Shown here piece by piece: positions 53,948 through 64,000 of a stretch of DNA of 64,000 bases; within the stretch, counting starts at the first letter, position 1; every line of letters begins with the position of its first letter. Under the pieces are notes generated by a model. That model searched no databases. It was not told the origin of the DNA and saw only the letters and a list, made by a program, of their open reading frames with translations. Source of the stretch: Phyllostachys edulis (lineage: Eukaryota > Streptophyta > Magnoliopsida > Poales > Poaceae); NCBI GenBank assembly GCA_036346405.1, contig CM070562.1:98482284-98546283 (forward strand). The letters are read 5' to 3'. Made by a program: the position numbers and the translations under genes.

Positions 53948-54793
53948 ATGGCAGGAGAATGGAATGAGGAGAATTGGTTTGATTCGGCAAACTACGCAGA
54001 ACTTGACATAGATGTCTGCTACGAGTACGAGCAGAGCATCATTTCGTCCGATGACAACACCGTTTCCAGGGATCTTTCACCAAACCCAGAAGACCATGTC
54101 ATGGACAAGGTTGGTGAGGGAGCTCTCTCCCCCGTAACATTATGCCTAGATGAGGAATCGGACTCCTCAAAGGGCAAGAGTCCATTCGACCAGGGTCAGG
54201 ATCGTGCCACGGCGAGGGTTTCCCTTCCAAATGTTCAAGTTCGTCTGAGGTCGTCCGATCTAGCATAGCAAGTCCTGGAATCCATGATTCCAGAACTCAA
54301 TTAACACCTGATAAATGTAACCCTTCTGCTACCCCCACGAGGTGCATTGTCGAGCCCACTTCACTTGCGGATTCGACCACACCCCCGTCGGGTTCACCTT
54401 CAGTCGAAAATGGTTATAACCCGGAATTCCCCTTCCTGAAGGGGATTGCTCCAAGTCGCGAGGCATTGTCTTTCGACTACTCCTCGAGTCAGGAGGACTC
54501 AGACGTGAGTGGAGATAATAGCACTGAGAAGGTCTTTGTCCTCCCCTCAAATCCTAATCTCTCTCCAAGAGGCAGTGCTGGGGATGCATCCCATCACACA
54601 CTCACTTCGAGCTCTCGTGGTGATAGCGAGAATGCCTCCGGTGATCAACGGGATCTCCACCTTCATGAGTGTGGTCGAAATCTTAGAAATGATCGCTCTC
54701 CATTGTGGCATGCTCTGGCTGACTCAGACGTTGATGATCCTAAAACCATTAGGAGAACAAGAACTGCTACCCAGAGGTCCTTACCTGGGCGTA
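53948..54793 (+). pseudogene. Gypsy gag N-terminal region, truncated
   Basis: The frame opens MAGEWNEENWFDSANYAELD and is acidic and Ser-rich through 54268. A second open block (54466-54790) continues in another frame (FDYSSSQEDSDVSGDNS, HALADSDVDDPK). This is the low-complexity N-terminal extension upstream of capsid in this retrotransposon type. It stops where an hAT-like terminus begins at 54794. No capsid domain is present. Confidence 0.6.
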
Positions 54794-55465
54794 GGGCTGG
54801 AAACAAGCCGAGCCGAGCCAGCTCGAGCCTAGCTCGCCCAACCTCGGTTGAAAAGTGGGCTCGGCTAGGCTCGACTCGTTTTGAGAATGAGCTAGGAGGA
54901 CGGCTCGGCTCAGAATCAAGCTCGAGCTAGCTCACGAGCCCTCGCGAGCTAAGCAAACTGACAAGCAAGACACTAACCATCCAGATCAAAGGCTGCAGAC
55001 ACTGAGCATTCACTAATCCCACTGAGCATTTACCAATCCAGCACGAAGTAAACACAAATCGAATAAACAGCCACTACTCATCGAACATTGACACAGATGC
55101 ACAAAACAGAATCAAAACTAAACAGAGATCTCGCAATGCAGACCCGCTCGCCTTTGAAGTCGGCGCTCATATCTGGCCCCTTGGCCCTTGCCCCGTCGAG
55201 AGAATGGTGGCATCCAAAAGACCGCCGACAGAAGCACAGCAACGCATTGCAGCCGCACCACCCCCGTGCGAGCCACTACCGCCTCCGTAGCAGCAATGGC
55301 AGCCACTACCGCCCCTCCTCCTCTGCCTCGTCTGCCGCCGCCTACCCCGTCTGAAGGCTGCTGATCCTCGCAGGCCTCCTTCCCCATGTGGCGCGATCTC
55401 ATGCATCGTGGTCGGCAACCGCCACCGTTGAGGAGAGGAGGAGCCTCGCCATTGTTGCTGAGGAG
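54794..55465 (+). mobile_element. hAT-like terminus inserted in gag
   Basis: TAGGGCTGGAAACAAGCCGA followed by many GAGCC/GAGCT words up to about 54950 matches the ends of grass hAT elements (TAGGG(C/G)TG.AAACGAGCCGAGC). The partner end is not seen; a CACTA element starts at 55466, so the hAT is probably split or truncated. 55120-55420 is GC-rich with no domain recognised. Confidence 0.45.
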
Positions 55466-55489
55466 CACTACTACAGAACCGACATCACA

Positions 55490-55885
55490 GCACGGTTCGT
55501 AATCGTCATCACGCAGCGGCTTCCAACCGCCTATGTTTGTTGGTCTGTGATAACAGATATTATCACGCACGGTACAAAACCGCTCGTGATACGAAATATC
55601 ACAAACGGTTTTATTAAAAACCGCTCGGAAGTCAAGTATCACGACGGTTTCAATCGACAACCGCTCTCGGATTCGAGAATATCACGAGCGGTTCTAAATA
55701 AAACCGCTCGTGATAGGAGAATATCACGACGGTTCTAAATAAAACCGCTCAGGATTTGTGACTATCACAGCACGGCTTTTATATAGAACCGCTCGTGATA
55801 TTCTCGAATCACGACGGTTTATAAATAAACCGTCTGTGATACTTGCCTTCACAGATGGTTTTAACAAAAAAACCGTCTATGATAG
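55490..55885. repeat. CACTA subterminal repeats
   Basis: About a dozen copies of AATATCACGACGGTT and AACCGCTCGTGATA words in both orientations, many forming hairpins (ACGAGCGGTTCTAAATAAAA then CCGCTCGTGA). In En/Spm, such subterminal motifs are the binding sites of the element's TNPA-type protein. Confidence 0.85.
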
Positions 55886-56046
55886 CTCATACCCCTGCCC
55901 ATAATTTGTTGTTTTCCTGGCTAGCCTCAGGAATTGCTAGCCATGCCATCGAAAACAAGCATTCACGTAAAGCAGATTCAAGCAATCACAAAACAAAGAT
56001 TTCACAATAACAGATTCAAGCAAACCATGACAACTCAAAGTGATCA

Positions 56047-58850
56047 TTACTCAAAATAAATTACAAAAGATCGCATTTGTTCAAGTATTGTCGCTATAGT
56101 TACAACTAGATTACAATTGTTTGCGTTGAGAGGTTTTAGTGGGGTGATGCTCGGGTTGGCGACGGAGTGAAACTCTCCGTTGTCGTTAATGATTTCGAGT
56201 TGATAAAGGCGCAGAGCTTCCTCGAATGTCCTTGATCTCTTCCGCAACGAGTGAATCACATTGTAAATCCAAGACCTGTCGCTACCAATTAAGAGTAAAG
56301 TGGTAAGCTATATATATTTAAATTTATAATTAGGAAATAATTATTTCAAGATTGACAAACCTTAGGATCCTTCTTCTTAGTCAGAAGGATTAGTCGCATA
56401 TGATAGCAGACGTAGATTGCACATAACTCATCATCTTTTGTCAAGCAAGACCGCAAAAATAGAATTACATATATAGGTATAGTCGGTTCGAGACGCGCTA
56501 TTATGAAGTATGATATAGTATTATTGTGTTGTAGCACGCATCGAAAATCCATCCCGTGTGTTAGTTAGGCGCTCTTTCCATCGTATATTCCTTTGTTGGC
56601 AACATAATTAATGAACGACCTACATGATTCAAAAAGTTATCCTCGGCCATTTCAAACGAATGAAGACTACAATAGAGTTATGTAAGGAGGAAATGAGCAT
56701 ACCTCTCGAGTATTCCTCTTAGAGTGTCAAGTCGTGCTTGTTGCGGTTTAGGGAATCAAGGTATATCACATGGTTCCTCTTGGGTATAATAACTAAAAGG
56801 ATCCAATGGTACCTACTCATGTATGTCGCTATAGTCATTAAACCTAAGTTCGTTGCGTGTAATGTACAAATGAAATTTGTATAGCAAGTAGTGATACTTA
56901 CCCCGGTTGTAGGGCACCACTATGTACTTCATGTTCCTCTCAGAGAAGCAATGACCTCGTTATGTATTTCTATCGAAGGGCTAGTCTTGTAGGATGGTTT
57001 GCAACGATACCACGTGTGGGTCGAGGAAACCCACCGGTTCTTTCCATTCCTGACATTTTGCAAAGATGTATCTATACATAAGCAATGAGTTGTGATATTT
57101 ATCGGTATTAGATGAATGTAGAACTTGATTGTACGCACTTACGTTGTCCAACATCGTAGAAGCGAGACGCCGAGGCCAACGAGGTTGAATAGTTCAAATA
57201 AATCATTGAAGCCCACGACGAAGTACCTCGTCCCGCTGAAGAAATGCTTGTCCTCAGATTCGACGGTGATTCCGAAGTCGGACCCCTTCTTTTGGGTCTT
57301 GTCCAAGTACCTGCATGCAAAGCGACAAGCATGTCCAACAGGCATTATATCGCCCGAACACAACGGTTTTCGATGATGTATTTCCGGTATCGCGGACTTC
57401 CGGGTATCACGGACTTCCGGACTTCTCGGACTTCCGGACTTGGGAGGCGCCTTAACGCTCGTTGATTTCGATTTGGCCTTAGCGATTGGCATCGTTTTTT
57501 GTGAGACGACTTCGGGAACCGACACGCCAAGACGCTTTTGTTGTTCCTTGGCGTCTTCTCCACGGAATCAAGAGGTGGCCTTTTGAGGCTAAACATGAGG
57601 TGGAGTCATCGAGGGTCCCGTTGGAGAGGAATGGTCGTGTCCGGATCGCAGCCTTCTTGGTTCGAGGCGATGTTCTTCTTGGGCCATGGATAAAGAGAGG
57701 ACAAGATCCCCTAGTGTTGTGATCTCTTCGTTCGCAAATGTCCAAACGGATGACTCGAAATTAACATGTACCATATCCACTGGACCTTGGCGAACTGCGT
57801 GCACCACCGGGCACCGGTCAGACCGCCCTTCCTCGTATGGATACACCATCCTCGCGTGACCTCAATACAAAGGACCCATCCATCCTCACTTGGAGCTTCT
57901 GGTATCGGCTCCTACAAAACGACACGCAATTAGCTAAGGCGTCGTTAGGGTCTATCTTTGGTGCATTCCATAGATGTACGCTACCTTGATGTCGCTCTAT
58001 CGGAATCGGACGTCGTCATGTTCACAATTATGCGCGGATGCGACGCCACTCCGACGCCGAGGAGGACCGTCTTCCAAATTAGCGGGCGCTTGCATCACCG
58101 CTCATGAGTATATCCATTTGACTCATAATGCCGCCATCTCTACTTGAAATTGGTTAGTAATCATCTGCACTAACCGGTTGTCGTGTTTCGCCTTGGATCC
58201 TTCCTAGTCCTATACGTAGTAGTCGTCCGCGAATCCATGAATCCAAGGTACGTTAACCCCAAGGCCTCGCGTGCGACCCGGTGCTCCTTGTTTCCCAAGG
58301 TCGTAGATAGTATATCCTTCTCCCGCTCGCACGGAAGGAGCCTTGGGAAGCTTGGGCGATCAAGTCACGCCGCAAGAGGTCATCACGCTATTATAGACAC
58401 TATGAAGTTATGGACTTATTAACAACTTAGTAGTTCGATATACTTACCACACGCTGGGACACTTCACGGTCTCCGGGTTTGTGAAGGAGATGTTGCCCAA
58501 GACGAGACTTGTGCCTCGCTTAACCGGCTTAGGGAACGCGGGTATGTGACATCGAAACGGGTTCTCCTTCTCCGCCACCCATTCTCAGATTTATTCGCTG
58601 CATCCCGGTGCCGAGTCTGGCGGATGAGTGTTTTCATGTCCGAGAGCTTTGTGCACCGTGACTTTGCTCCTTAAATTTGGCCGATGTTTTCATAGCCACA
58701 AAGGTGTCCCATGCTTCCCGCGTCAAGAATCTATCTTTCGCTGAAGGGCGTCGACCCGTGTTCACGTGCCGTGACAAGAATGCTCTTGAAGGTCCTCCAC
58801 GATTTACCCATCGTGAGCATCGCCGTCCGTCGCGCGCGTGCCACATGTGC
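56047..58850 (-). pseudogene. CACTA second ORF: PF03004-, DUF8039- and Ulp1-like parts
   Basis: Minus-strand pieces in order: FLTREAWDTFVAMKTSAKFK (about 58680-58850), like the plant En/Spm transposase PF03004 region; VDMVHVNFESSVWTFANEEI and TTLGDLVLSLS (57589-57849), like DUF8039; then GTRYFVVGFNDLFELFNLVG followed by VSLLRCWTT (57139-57260), like the N-terminal part of the Ulp1/C48 peptidase-like domain. Later pieces to 56047 are short. In grass CACTA elements these parts form one protein whose peptidase-like end resembles SUMO proteases. Many stops and frame changes show a pseudogene. Domain calls rest on short motifs. Confidence 0.5.
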
Positions 58851-59096
58851 TTTCGAACAGTGAACTTCTCTCGAAAGTTCTGGCCACAGTAGCGCTTTTC
58901 GCTTCTTTCGTCAGTCCTTCCACCTTGGTGTGGTGATGAGGACCCGCTCCTTCCAAGTATCCCGCAGATGGTCAGGAATCCGCCACGATCTCTTGGGACT
59001 CAGAGGGACCCCAAAGTCATCGACCGTGATGACCACTACCAGAGGCATTTTCGATTGTCCTCCGCCATCTCGCCTAGTGTCATTTTTGCCGACGGT

Positions 59097-59222
59097 GACG
59101 GCGGCCTCGCTGGCGCCTCTTCCATCTGCGGGGTCGGTGTTGGCGGCCTCGTCGGCGCCTCTTCCATCTCATGGGTCGGTGTTGGCGGCCTCGTCGGCGC
59201 CCTCTTCCATCTCATGCATCGG
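59097..59222. repeat. Short tandem repeat, about 51 bp x 2.5
   Basis: Units of GGTGTTGGCGGCCTCGTCGG plus CGCCTCTTCCATCTCATGGGTC repeat two and a half times. One plus-strand frame gives VGGLVGASSIS repeats, but no gene is established. Confidence 0.75.
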
Positions 59223-60006
59223 TGATTTGGGCGAAGACAGTGCCTCTACCATCTCGCTTACTTGCTCCCGTGAAGAAGTACAGAGGTTGACTATAGAGAT
59301 CAAGATGGCAAATGAAGAGTTGAATGAGCTCATCAGACTACTAACATTCCTAACACTCCTTAATCCACGAGCTTCTATTCTAACACTCCTAACACTCCTT
59401 AATCCACCAAACTTCTCTTGTGATCTTTGTATAGATAGAAACTAGTGATACAAATCTTTTGCCCGAGCCTACTTCTCTAAGGAAATGCGATTGATGATAT
59501 TATGTGCTCTCGGAAGGAGAGTAGCTAAAGAACAAGTCTTTGCCATCTCAATCCTATTGTCTATACTCTTCATGAAATGAATATGATAATATAAATTCAA
59601 ACTATGAGCTCTAAACAATACTTTGCTTAATCGTCAAATGATCTCAACTGTAATCTAAAACAGATTAAACTTCCATCAAATAGAGGTTGACTACAGAGAT
59701 CAAGATGGCAAATGAAAAGTTGAATGAGCTCATACATACTACTAGAATAATCACAAACTAGTCAATACAACCGATCAATTTGCAATAGAACTATGAGTTG
59801 AACCGAAAGTAACCAATTAACAAGACAACATATTGACAAGAGTAAGTAATACAATAGAGCTCAAGTATGAACTAACTATCACATTCAATCTCAAGATAAG
59901 ACAGAGTTCATCACAGAGCATGTCAACAAAGCCCATCGATCAATTTGCAATATCTTCAAGATTAGACTCAAAAATCGTAACTAATACGTATCAAGGTATC
60001 AACTAG

Positions 60007-60113
<107 letters not shown>

Positions 60114-60674
60114 AAGATCAACCGAATCGCCACGGAGGAGCAATACTCACAGAGAGGATGCTTGGGAAAAGAACTCACGGTAATGCAGACACTATTCCAA
60201 CATATTAATTGATGATATTATGTGCTCTCAGAAGGAGAGTAGCTAAAGAACAAGTCTTTGCCATCTCAATCCTATTGTCTATACTCTTCATGAAATGAAT
60301 ATGATAATATAAATTCAAACTATGAGCTCTAAACAATACTTTGCTTAACTCGTCAAATGATCTCAAGCTAATCTAAAAATGATTAAACTTCCAGTCAAAT
60401 AGAGGTTGACTACAGAGATCAAGATGGCAAATGAAAAGTTGAATGAGCTTATACATACTACTAGAATAATCACAAACTAGTCAATACAACCGATCAATTT
60501 GCAATAGAACTATGAGTGAACCGAAAGTAACCAATTAACAAAGACAACATATTGACAAGAGTAAGTAATACAATAGAGCTCAAGTATGAACTAACTATCA
60601 CATTCAATCTCAAGATAAGACGGAGTTCATCACAGAGAGCATGTCAACAAAGCCCTTGATTAATTTGCAACTAG

Positions 60675-60678
<4 letters not shown>

Positions 60679-60768
<90 letters not shown>
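60679..60768. repeat. (AT)n microsatellite, copy 2
   Basis: About 45 uninterrupted AT units, in the second copy of the duplicated segment. Confidence 0.97.
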
Positions 60769-60771
<3 letters not shown>

Positions 60772-60819
60772 AAGATCAACCGAATCGCCACAGAGGAGCA
60801 ATACTCACAGAGAGGATGC

Positions 60820-61240
60820 CGACAAGAACTGGGGAGGCAAGGCAGGGGAGGAGGCCGATCTTGAGGGAGGAGGAGGCTGGGGAGGAGGTCGACACGGGAG
60901 GAGGAGGAGGGGCGGGGAGAAGGCTTGCAGAGGGAGGAGGCCGACACGGGAGGAGGACGGCAAGCGCCGAGGTCGGAGGCGCCAATGTCGGGGGGCGGCA
61001 CCGAGGTCGGCGGCGACGCTGGGCTTACTCGGGAGGTGAACTGGGCGCCGAGGTCGGGTGGGCGGCACCGAGGTCAAGGCGCCGAGGTCTGGGCGGCAGC
61101 AGAGGTCTGGGGCACCAATGTCAATGGGCGGGCCGAGGTCGAGGTCGGCGAAGGCGAGCCCTAAACCCTAGAGGAGGCGAACGAGCGCGGCGAGAGCGAA
61201 GGGCGCGGAGAGGAAGTGAGAAGTGAGAGAAAACCCTAGC
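60820..61240. other. GC-rich block inside the CACTA element
   Basis: Composition changes sharply to G-rich on the plus strand. On the minus strand it looks like the 5' end of a grass gene (CTCTCACTTCTCACTTCC, CGCC runs, CTAGGGTTTAGGG), but no protein family is visible. It may be the leader of the second ORF or captured host sequence. Confidence 0.4.
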
Positions 61241-61251
61241 GTTTCGCGCTT

Positions 61252-61370
61252 ATAGTATATCACGACGGTTCAAATGAGAACTGCTCAGGATATATATCAC
61301 GACGGTTCTCATTTCAACCGTCAGTGATATATTTCCTGCACGGTTATATAATAAAACCGCTCGTGATAGC
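61252..61370. repeat. Internal block of CACTA subterminal-type repeats
   Basis: Units TATCACGACGGTTCAAATGA, TATCACGACGGTTCTCATTT and AACCGCTCGTGATA match those of the left end at 55490-55885. They sit 5.8 kb inside the element, between TNP2 and the GC-rich block. Confidence 0.8.
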
Positions 61371-61524
61371 CTACAACCCGAGGCCAATTTATGATATCCC
61401 GACAAAACATATGAACTCGGTGAGACATAAATATCCCGAGAAAACATAGTGAACTCCTTTGAGACAAGTATGATGACAATTATGACAAGTCCATATGAAT
61501 TCTAACACGGTGACAAGTATGATG

Positions 61525-61727
61525 ACAAGTTCATAACACATTTGACTTCAAAATTTCATATCTAATTCAACTCAACTCCAAATCAAGTGAAACCAATTTT
61601 GATACTCCACATTACAATGTACGCCCACACATTGACATTAATATCAAATATGACAAGTCCATAACAAGTTCATAACACATTTGACTTCAAAATTTCATAT
61701 CTAATTCAACTCAACTCGAAATCAAGT
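61525..61727. repeat. Two 64-bp direct repeats
   Basis: 61525-61588 and 61664-61727 are near identical (ACAAGTTCATAACACATTTG to AAATCAAGT, one clear substitution). They lie at the point where TNP2 coding breaks off. Confidence 0.85.
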
Positions 61728-61734
61728 ATGATGG

Positions 61735-63329
61735 CGAACTTCTAAGTGCTCCCAATAAGGCAAGTCCCAAAAAATTGACCGCTTCTTCCAGATGTTCTTC
61801 TCACGGGTTCTTAATTTACGCCCCTTCCCAAGCACAACATCGATATCCTTAACCATATCATAGACCTCTTTCCTCTAAAAGCCCTTGAGTCAATCGTTCT
61901 CCTTATTTCCGTTAATTATTTTTTTCATCTTGCGGTATGGGTGACTCGAAGGAACCTACGGTGACGATATACACGCTTTTCTTGCGAGTTGTTCAAACCA
62001 TACACTCTCTGTAGAGCATCTAGCAAAGGCGATGAGCTTTGGCTCCTATTGTATTGGGTTAAGCAGGTTACCAAGGGCAGGAAAATCATTGATGGTGCGT
62101 AACAACATGGCGCAGAAGTGAAGTTCTCTCGCTTGTACGCATCCCATACTGCACCCTTCGCTCCCAAAGGTCACAAGATCTTCCAAAGAATGGTGCTAGG
62201 TACACATCAATATCATTCCCGTGTTGCTTCGCCCTTGGATAAGTAGTGACATCAAAATGTACTTCCGCTTCATACACGACCAAGGAGGAAGGTTGTACAT
62301 ATATAGATTCACGGGCGGAGTGCTATGCTCACCGCTCATGTTACCGAAAGGATTCATTTCATCTCAGTACTCAACCCTAACCTTATGTTCCTCGGTTCGC
62401 GACCGAACTCTTCAAGCTCCGATCGAAGTTTCTCCACCGGGCGTAATCGCCAGGTGTCTTAGCTTTCCATCTCTTACGCTCCTCCGAGTGCTAACGCAGC
62501 AATCTTAAGCGCCCTTTATTCGCAAATAAACGCTTCAAACGTGGGATCACGTGAGATACCACAACATCTTAGCAGAGGTCTTTGCTTCACCTTAGCAAGA
62601 TTTCGACGCTTGTATCGGATGCTTTGCACACAGGACATACATGCATGTTCCGCATACTCTTTACTAGAGATGATACAATCATTCGGACATGCATGTATTC
62701 TTTCTACTTCCATTCCCAATGGACAAATAACCTTCTTTGCTTGATAGGTGGTCTTTGGGCAACACGTTTCTCCTCGGAAGGATGTCCGCTAGGAGACCTA
62801 ACAACGCCGTGAAACTCTTATCGACCAACCATTGCTTGCCTTCAATTTCAGCAGCTCAAGCACGGTTGACAACCTTGTATATTCCGCTTGCAACCAGGAA
62901 CAAAGGTCTCACCGAGTCCTCCCTTAAGCCCTCGAATTTACAAAACTCTCTCATCAGTAGTTTCTTCGCATCGCAGAAAGCATCCGATCCAGATTGTCAT
63001 CGTGTGACATATCCTCATCAAAAGCAAGATAATCCACATCCGCGATCGTTGACTTCCTCGGCGGTGCCGCCATTACTAACTTCATGTGTAATAATCGCTC
63101 TTCACCGTGGATCGTCCAACATGTATACCCTTTTGTGAAACCCTTCAATCAAGTGCGCTTTATTTGCGCGCGTTGTTAAACATCTTCAAATTACGCAATC
63201 AATGCATGGACAAGACATAAAATTTATCTCCTTCTTCAACATATCACGCGTGGCTCTTCTAAAAGCAACCACGCCATTAATGTACTCTTGACTCACACGG
63301 TTCACACTGTACATCCAGTTTCGATCCAT
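61735..63329 (-). pseudogene. CACTA transposase TNP2, C-terminally truncated
   Basis: The minus strand from ATG 63329 begins MDRNWMYSVNRVSQEYINGV. It continues with KGFTKGYTCWTIHGEE (about 63110-63150). After frame changes come GNDIDVYLAPF with VQYG (62086-62283), VWDAYKRENFT (about 62130), RRFLRVTH (about 61930) and finally MVKDIDVVLGKG and KRSIFWDLPYWEHLEVRHH near 61740. These are ordered landmarks of the TNP2 transposase (PF02992) of En/Spm elements. The coding stops at LEVRHH, where the conserved continuation and C-terminal domains are replaced by repeats. Several frameshifts are also present, so no active transposase is made. Confidence 0.8.
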
Positions 63330-64000
63330 CTACACTACGCATGTAACAAATTAGTGTCAAAATTGATTAGCGATTAATTTATAGCAAATATAAAGGGTTA
63401 TAGATCGTTACCCTCGGAGGTCACGAAGAAAATACGATTCTCTCCTTTCCTTCTCCTCTCTAAGGTGGCGAATGGGGAGGAGGTGGCGGTGTTGGAGGCG
63501 CTTAGGGCAAGGGTCCAACCTTCTCCTCTCTAAGTCGGGCGAACGGATAATTATTGATTATCCGCATGATTGTTGATTAGATACGAGACAAAAGACAAGA
63601 GGAAGATCCTAATTAATAACTAGCAAGTTGGTCGTAGCGATTGCGTGTATCCGCTTTTCATATAATTGAAACAATAAACCACCGTGATGACGTTTCTTCA
63701 TGGATATAAATGGAGGAAATATAAAATACATCATTGCACATGTGACTTATCTTGGTGTGTCATAAATTCTTCTTTTTAATCTGTTTCTAGAAAACTACTC
63801 ATGAAATTAGTTACGATTAAGACTTTCACTTCTTTGCACGCACTTACTCGCTTTTGTCTCATCGCTGCACAAAGGAATTACACCAGATTAATTAAAGGCT
63901 ACATGTTTTGCTTTTCATTTTCTACAAATAGGGTCCATCAAATTGAGAGCTAGATGTACGACGCTTTTGCCTTTTCCCATTAAGTAGTATTAATTGAAAC
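63330..64000. other. Region upstream of TNP2
   Basis: Non-coding, probably CACTA 5' sequence. A G-rich patch (63460-63530) with CCTTCTCCTCTCTAAG repeated twice (63448 and 63520) is followed by AT-rich DNA to the window edge. Confidence 0.45.

Noticed and set aside
60610..61039. Open frames containing long Tyr-Ile repeats
   Set aside because: They are translations of the (AT)n microsatellite and have no coding meaning.

Overview
The window is nuclear DNA from a grass (Poaceae). The evidence is two intron-rich host genes with plant-specific families, GC-rich first exons next to AT-rich introns, a Stowaway MITE with the CTCCCTCCG terminus, and a dense nest of Ty3/gypsy, Ty1/copia, MULE, PIF-like and CACTA elements. 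I cannot name the species from sequence alone. There are no rRNA or tRNA genes and no CRISPR arrays.

Only three protein genes look potentially functional. (1) An LLG/LORELEI-type GPI-anchored protein gene lies on the minus strand at 7376-9177 (three coding exons, 166 aa). (2) A SEC14-nodulin (SFH) phosphatidylinositol-transfer protein gene lies on the minus strand at 42101-46995 (14 coding exons modelled, 617 aa). One splice choice in it decides whether the frame is open. (3) A small GRF zinc-finger gene lies on the minus strand at 17073-17593, inside a MULE.

Layout. 1-3397: minus-strand gag-pol remnant of a Tat-lineage gypsy element, ending at a foldback element (3397-3793). 4008-4790: solo LTR. 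4791-7150: mostly unassigned. 7152-9600: LLG gene and flanks. About 9600-17593: a large Mutator-like element with a MURA transposase gene, a plant-mobile-domain gene and the antisense GRF gene. 17594-23344: 3' LTR, polypurine tract and antisense additional ORF of a minus-strand gypsy element. 23345-27932: a very long (about 4.6 kb) plus-strand LTR with a 5S-rRNA-like segment and a degenerate minisatellite, followed by a duplicated LTR end. 29412-29578: hairpin array. 29723-30328: a Pack-MULE carrying a CHX cation/H+ exchanger fragment. 30833-40994: a minus-strand copia element with both LTRs and a target-site duplication, interrupted inside RNase H by a 3.1 kb solo LTR. 41000-47620: SFH gene and flanks. 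48233-50696: PIF/Harbinger-like element. 51253-52415: non-autonomous MULE with a perfect 9-bp target duplication. 52523-52733: MITE. 53067-54793: plus-strand gypsy LTR and the start of its gag. 54794 on: an hAT-like terminus, then a CACTA element from 55466 that runs past the window end and holds a broken second ORF (PF03004-like, DUF8039-like and Ulp1-like parts) and a truncated TNP2 transposase.

The most unusual signal is a family of short imperfect hairpins (arms GTCGTA / TACGAC, about 22 nt per unit, 3-5 units per array). It occurs in the U3 of all three related gypsy LTRs, beside the 3' LTR, and again between exon blocks of the antisense ORF of the same family. This suggests a cis-element set shared by the sense and antisense transcription units of one retrotransposon. 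Second is the MULE whose MURA and PMD genes keep their reading frames throughout the blocks I could read, and are broken only by nonsense codons that C-to-T transitions can explain.
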